Source: Acetohalobium arabaticum DSM 5501 (GTDB lineage: Bacteria; Bacillota; Halanaerobiia; Halobacteroidales; Acetohalobiaceae). From it: DNA of 64,000 nt. The position numbers were made by a program, and so were the translations under genes. The notes below the pieces were generated by a model. The model did no database searches. It was given only the letters and a program-made list of their open reading frames with translations, and was not told the origin of the DNA. This document shows, one piece after another, positions 63,623 to 64,000 of this stretch. The DNA lies in contig NC_014378.1 of assembly GCF_000144695.1 (NCBI RefSeq), forward strand, positions 1,028,781-1,092,780, in the 5' to 3' direction. How positions within the stretch are numbered: the stretch's first letter is position 1; each line of letters begins with the position of its first letter.

Positions 63623-64000
63623 ATGAAAGTTTTAGTTTTAAATTGTGGTAGTTCATCTCTTAAGTATCAATTAATCAATATGGAAAATGAATCGGCTTTA
63701 GCTAAAGGCTTAGTGGAAAGAATCGGAATCGATGGTGCTTTTTTAGAACATGAACCAGCTGGAGGAGAAGAGGTTACAGTTGAGAATGAAATTCCTGATC
63801 ACAGTGTAGCAATTAAGATGGTAATCGATGCTTTGTTGGATGATGATTACGGTGTAATTGATGATATGGATGAGATCAATGCAGTAGGCCACCGGGTAGT
63901 TCACGGCGGTGAAGAGTTTGCTGAATCTGTTTTGATTGATGATGAGGTATATGAAGGAATTGATAGCGTTAAGGATTTAGCACCGCTACATAATCCACCT
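63623..64000 (+). CDS. ackA: Acetate kinase, copy 2 (3' partial)
   Basis: The first 126 codons before the window ends. [11 protein letters not shown] and GHRVVHGG are intact. Compared with copy 1 the first ~60 codons differ noticeably (for example [20 protein letters not shown]), whereas the last 60 bp shown (from GATGAGGTATATG) are identical, a mosaic pattern suggesting gene conversion. The 3' end lies outside the window. Confidence 0.93.
   Translation, partial: MKVLVLNCGSSSLKYQLINMENESALAKGLVERIGIDGAFLEHEPAGGEEVTVENEIPDHSVAIKMVIDALLDDDYGVIDDMDEINAVGHRVVHGGEEFAESVLIDDEVYEGIDSVKDLAPLHNPP

Overview
The window looks like chromosomal DNA of a low-GC, strictly anaerobic Firmicute of the Halanaerobiales type (Halobacteroidaceae such as Acetohalobium, Halobacteroides or Orenia). 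This is inferred from AT-rich DNA, acidic proteins, superoxide reductase/rubrerythrin instead of catalase, a selenocysteine-dependent amino-acid/betaine reductase, a carbon monoxide dehydrogenase module, a tungsto/molybdopterin aldehyde oxidoreductase and acetate-forming Pta/AckA. No rRNA or tRNA gene and no CRISPR array was recognised. A database search would be needed to fix the genus.

Layout. 1-10.9 kb: a DUF401 transporter-like protein (5' end outside the window), a GNAT acetyltransferase, the ribosome-quality-control factor RqcH, a Ca2+-type P-ATPase, and a chemotaxis operon cheW-cheA-cheY-cheB. 10.9-11.4 kb: two structured inverted-repeat elements that recur, inverted, at 60.5-60.9 kb. 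11.4-18.4 kb: a type IIA topoisomerase pair (A subunit leftward, B subunit rightward) around two tandem paralogous membrane proteins that both appear to start at AUU, a YetF-like protein and a small anchored protein. 18.45-25.05 kb: an island bounded by a perfect 27-bp inverted repeat and a 24-bp direct repeat; its cargo is one 1535-aa SF1 helicase-nuclease, and an IS3-family element sits directly behind it. 25-27.8 kb: a graveyard with an intact IS5-like element, an IS200/IS605 right-end remnant and a truncated group II intron.

27.8-34.5 kb is an aldehyde/alcohol cassette: Fe-S protein, aldehyde:ferredoxin oxidoreductase (AOR), MoaD-like protein, a sigma-54 activator and an iron alcohol dehydrogenase. 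Both enzyme operons have -24/-12 promoters and matching upstream 17-bp activator-site arrays; the activator gene itself has a sigma-70 promoter and a molybdenum/tungsten-cofactor-type riboswitch candidate. 34.8-41.1 kb encodes NuoE/NuoF-like subunits, CooS, a CooF-like ferredoxin, a NuoG/HydA-N-like Fe-S protein and CooC, a likely CO-to-NAD(P)H or ferredoxin-bifurcating module. 41.1-44.8 kb holds a leader with a glycine-riboswitch-like 3' half plus terminator, then grdX, a GrdE-type proprotein and a GrdB-type selenoprotein read through an in-frame UGA. 

44.9-64 kb: murI, a decayed IS200/IS605 element (frameshifted tnpB, 24-codon relic of tnpA), ferritin, superoxide reductase and rubrerythrin, a secreted ankyrin-repeat protein, a PAS/HD-GYP protein, patatin, a YlbL-like protease, TmcAL, another TnpB relic, pta-ackA, DUF368, a small membrane protein, the composite repeat, a MATE exporter, and a second nearly identical pta-ackA copy running off the right edge. 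Metabolically, the reductase would yield acetyl phosphate for AckA, while AOR, CODH and the alcohol dehydrogenase exchange electrons with ferredoxin and NAD(P). The two regulatory RNAs and the sigma-54 circuit would tie these routes to glycine and cofactor supply (inference).
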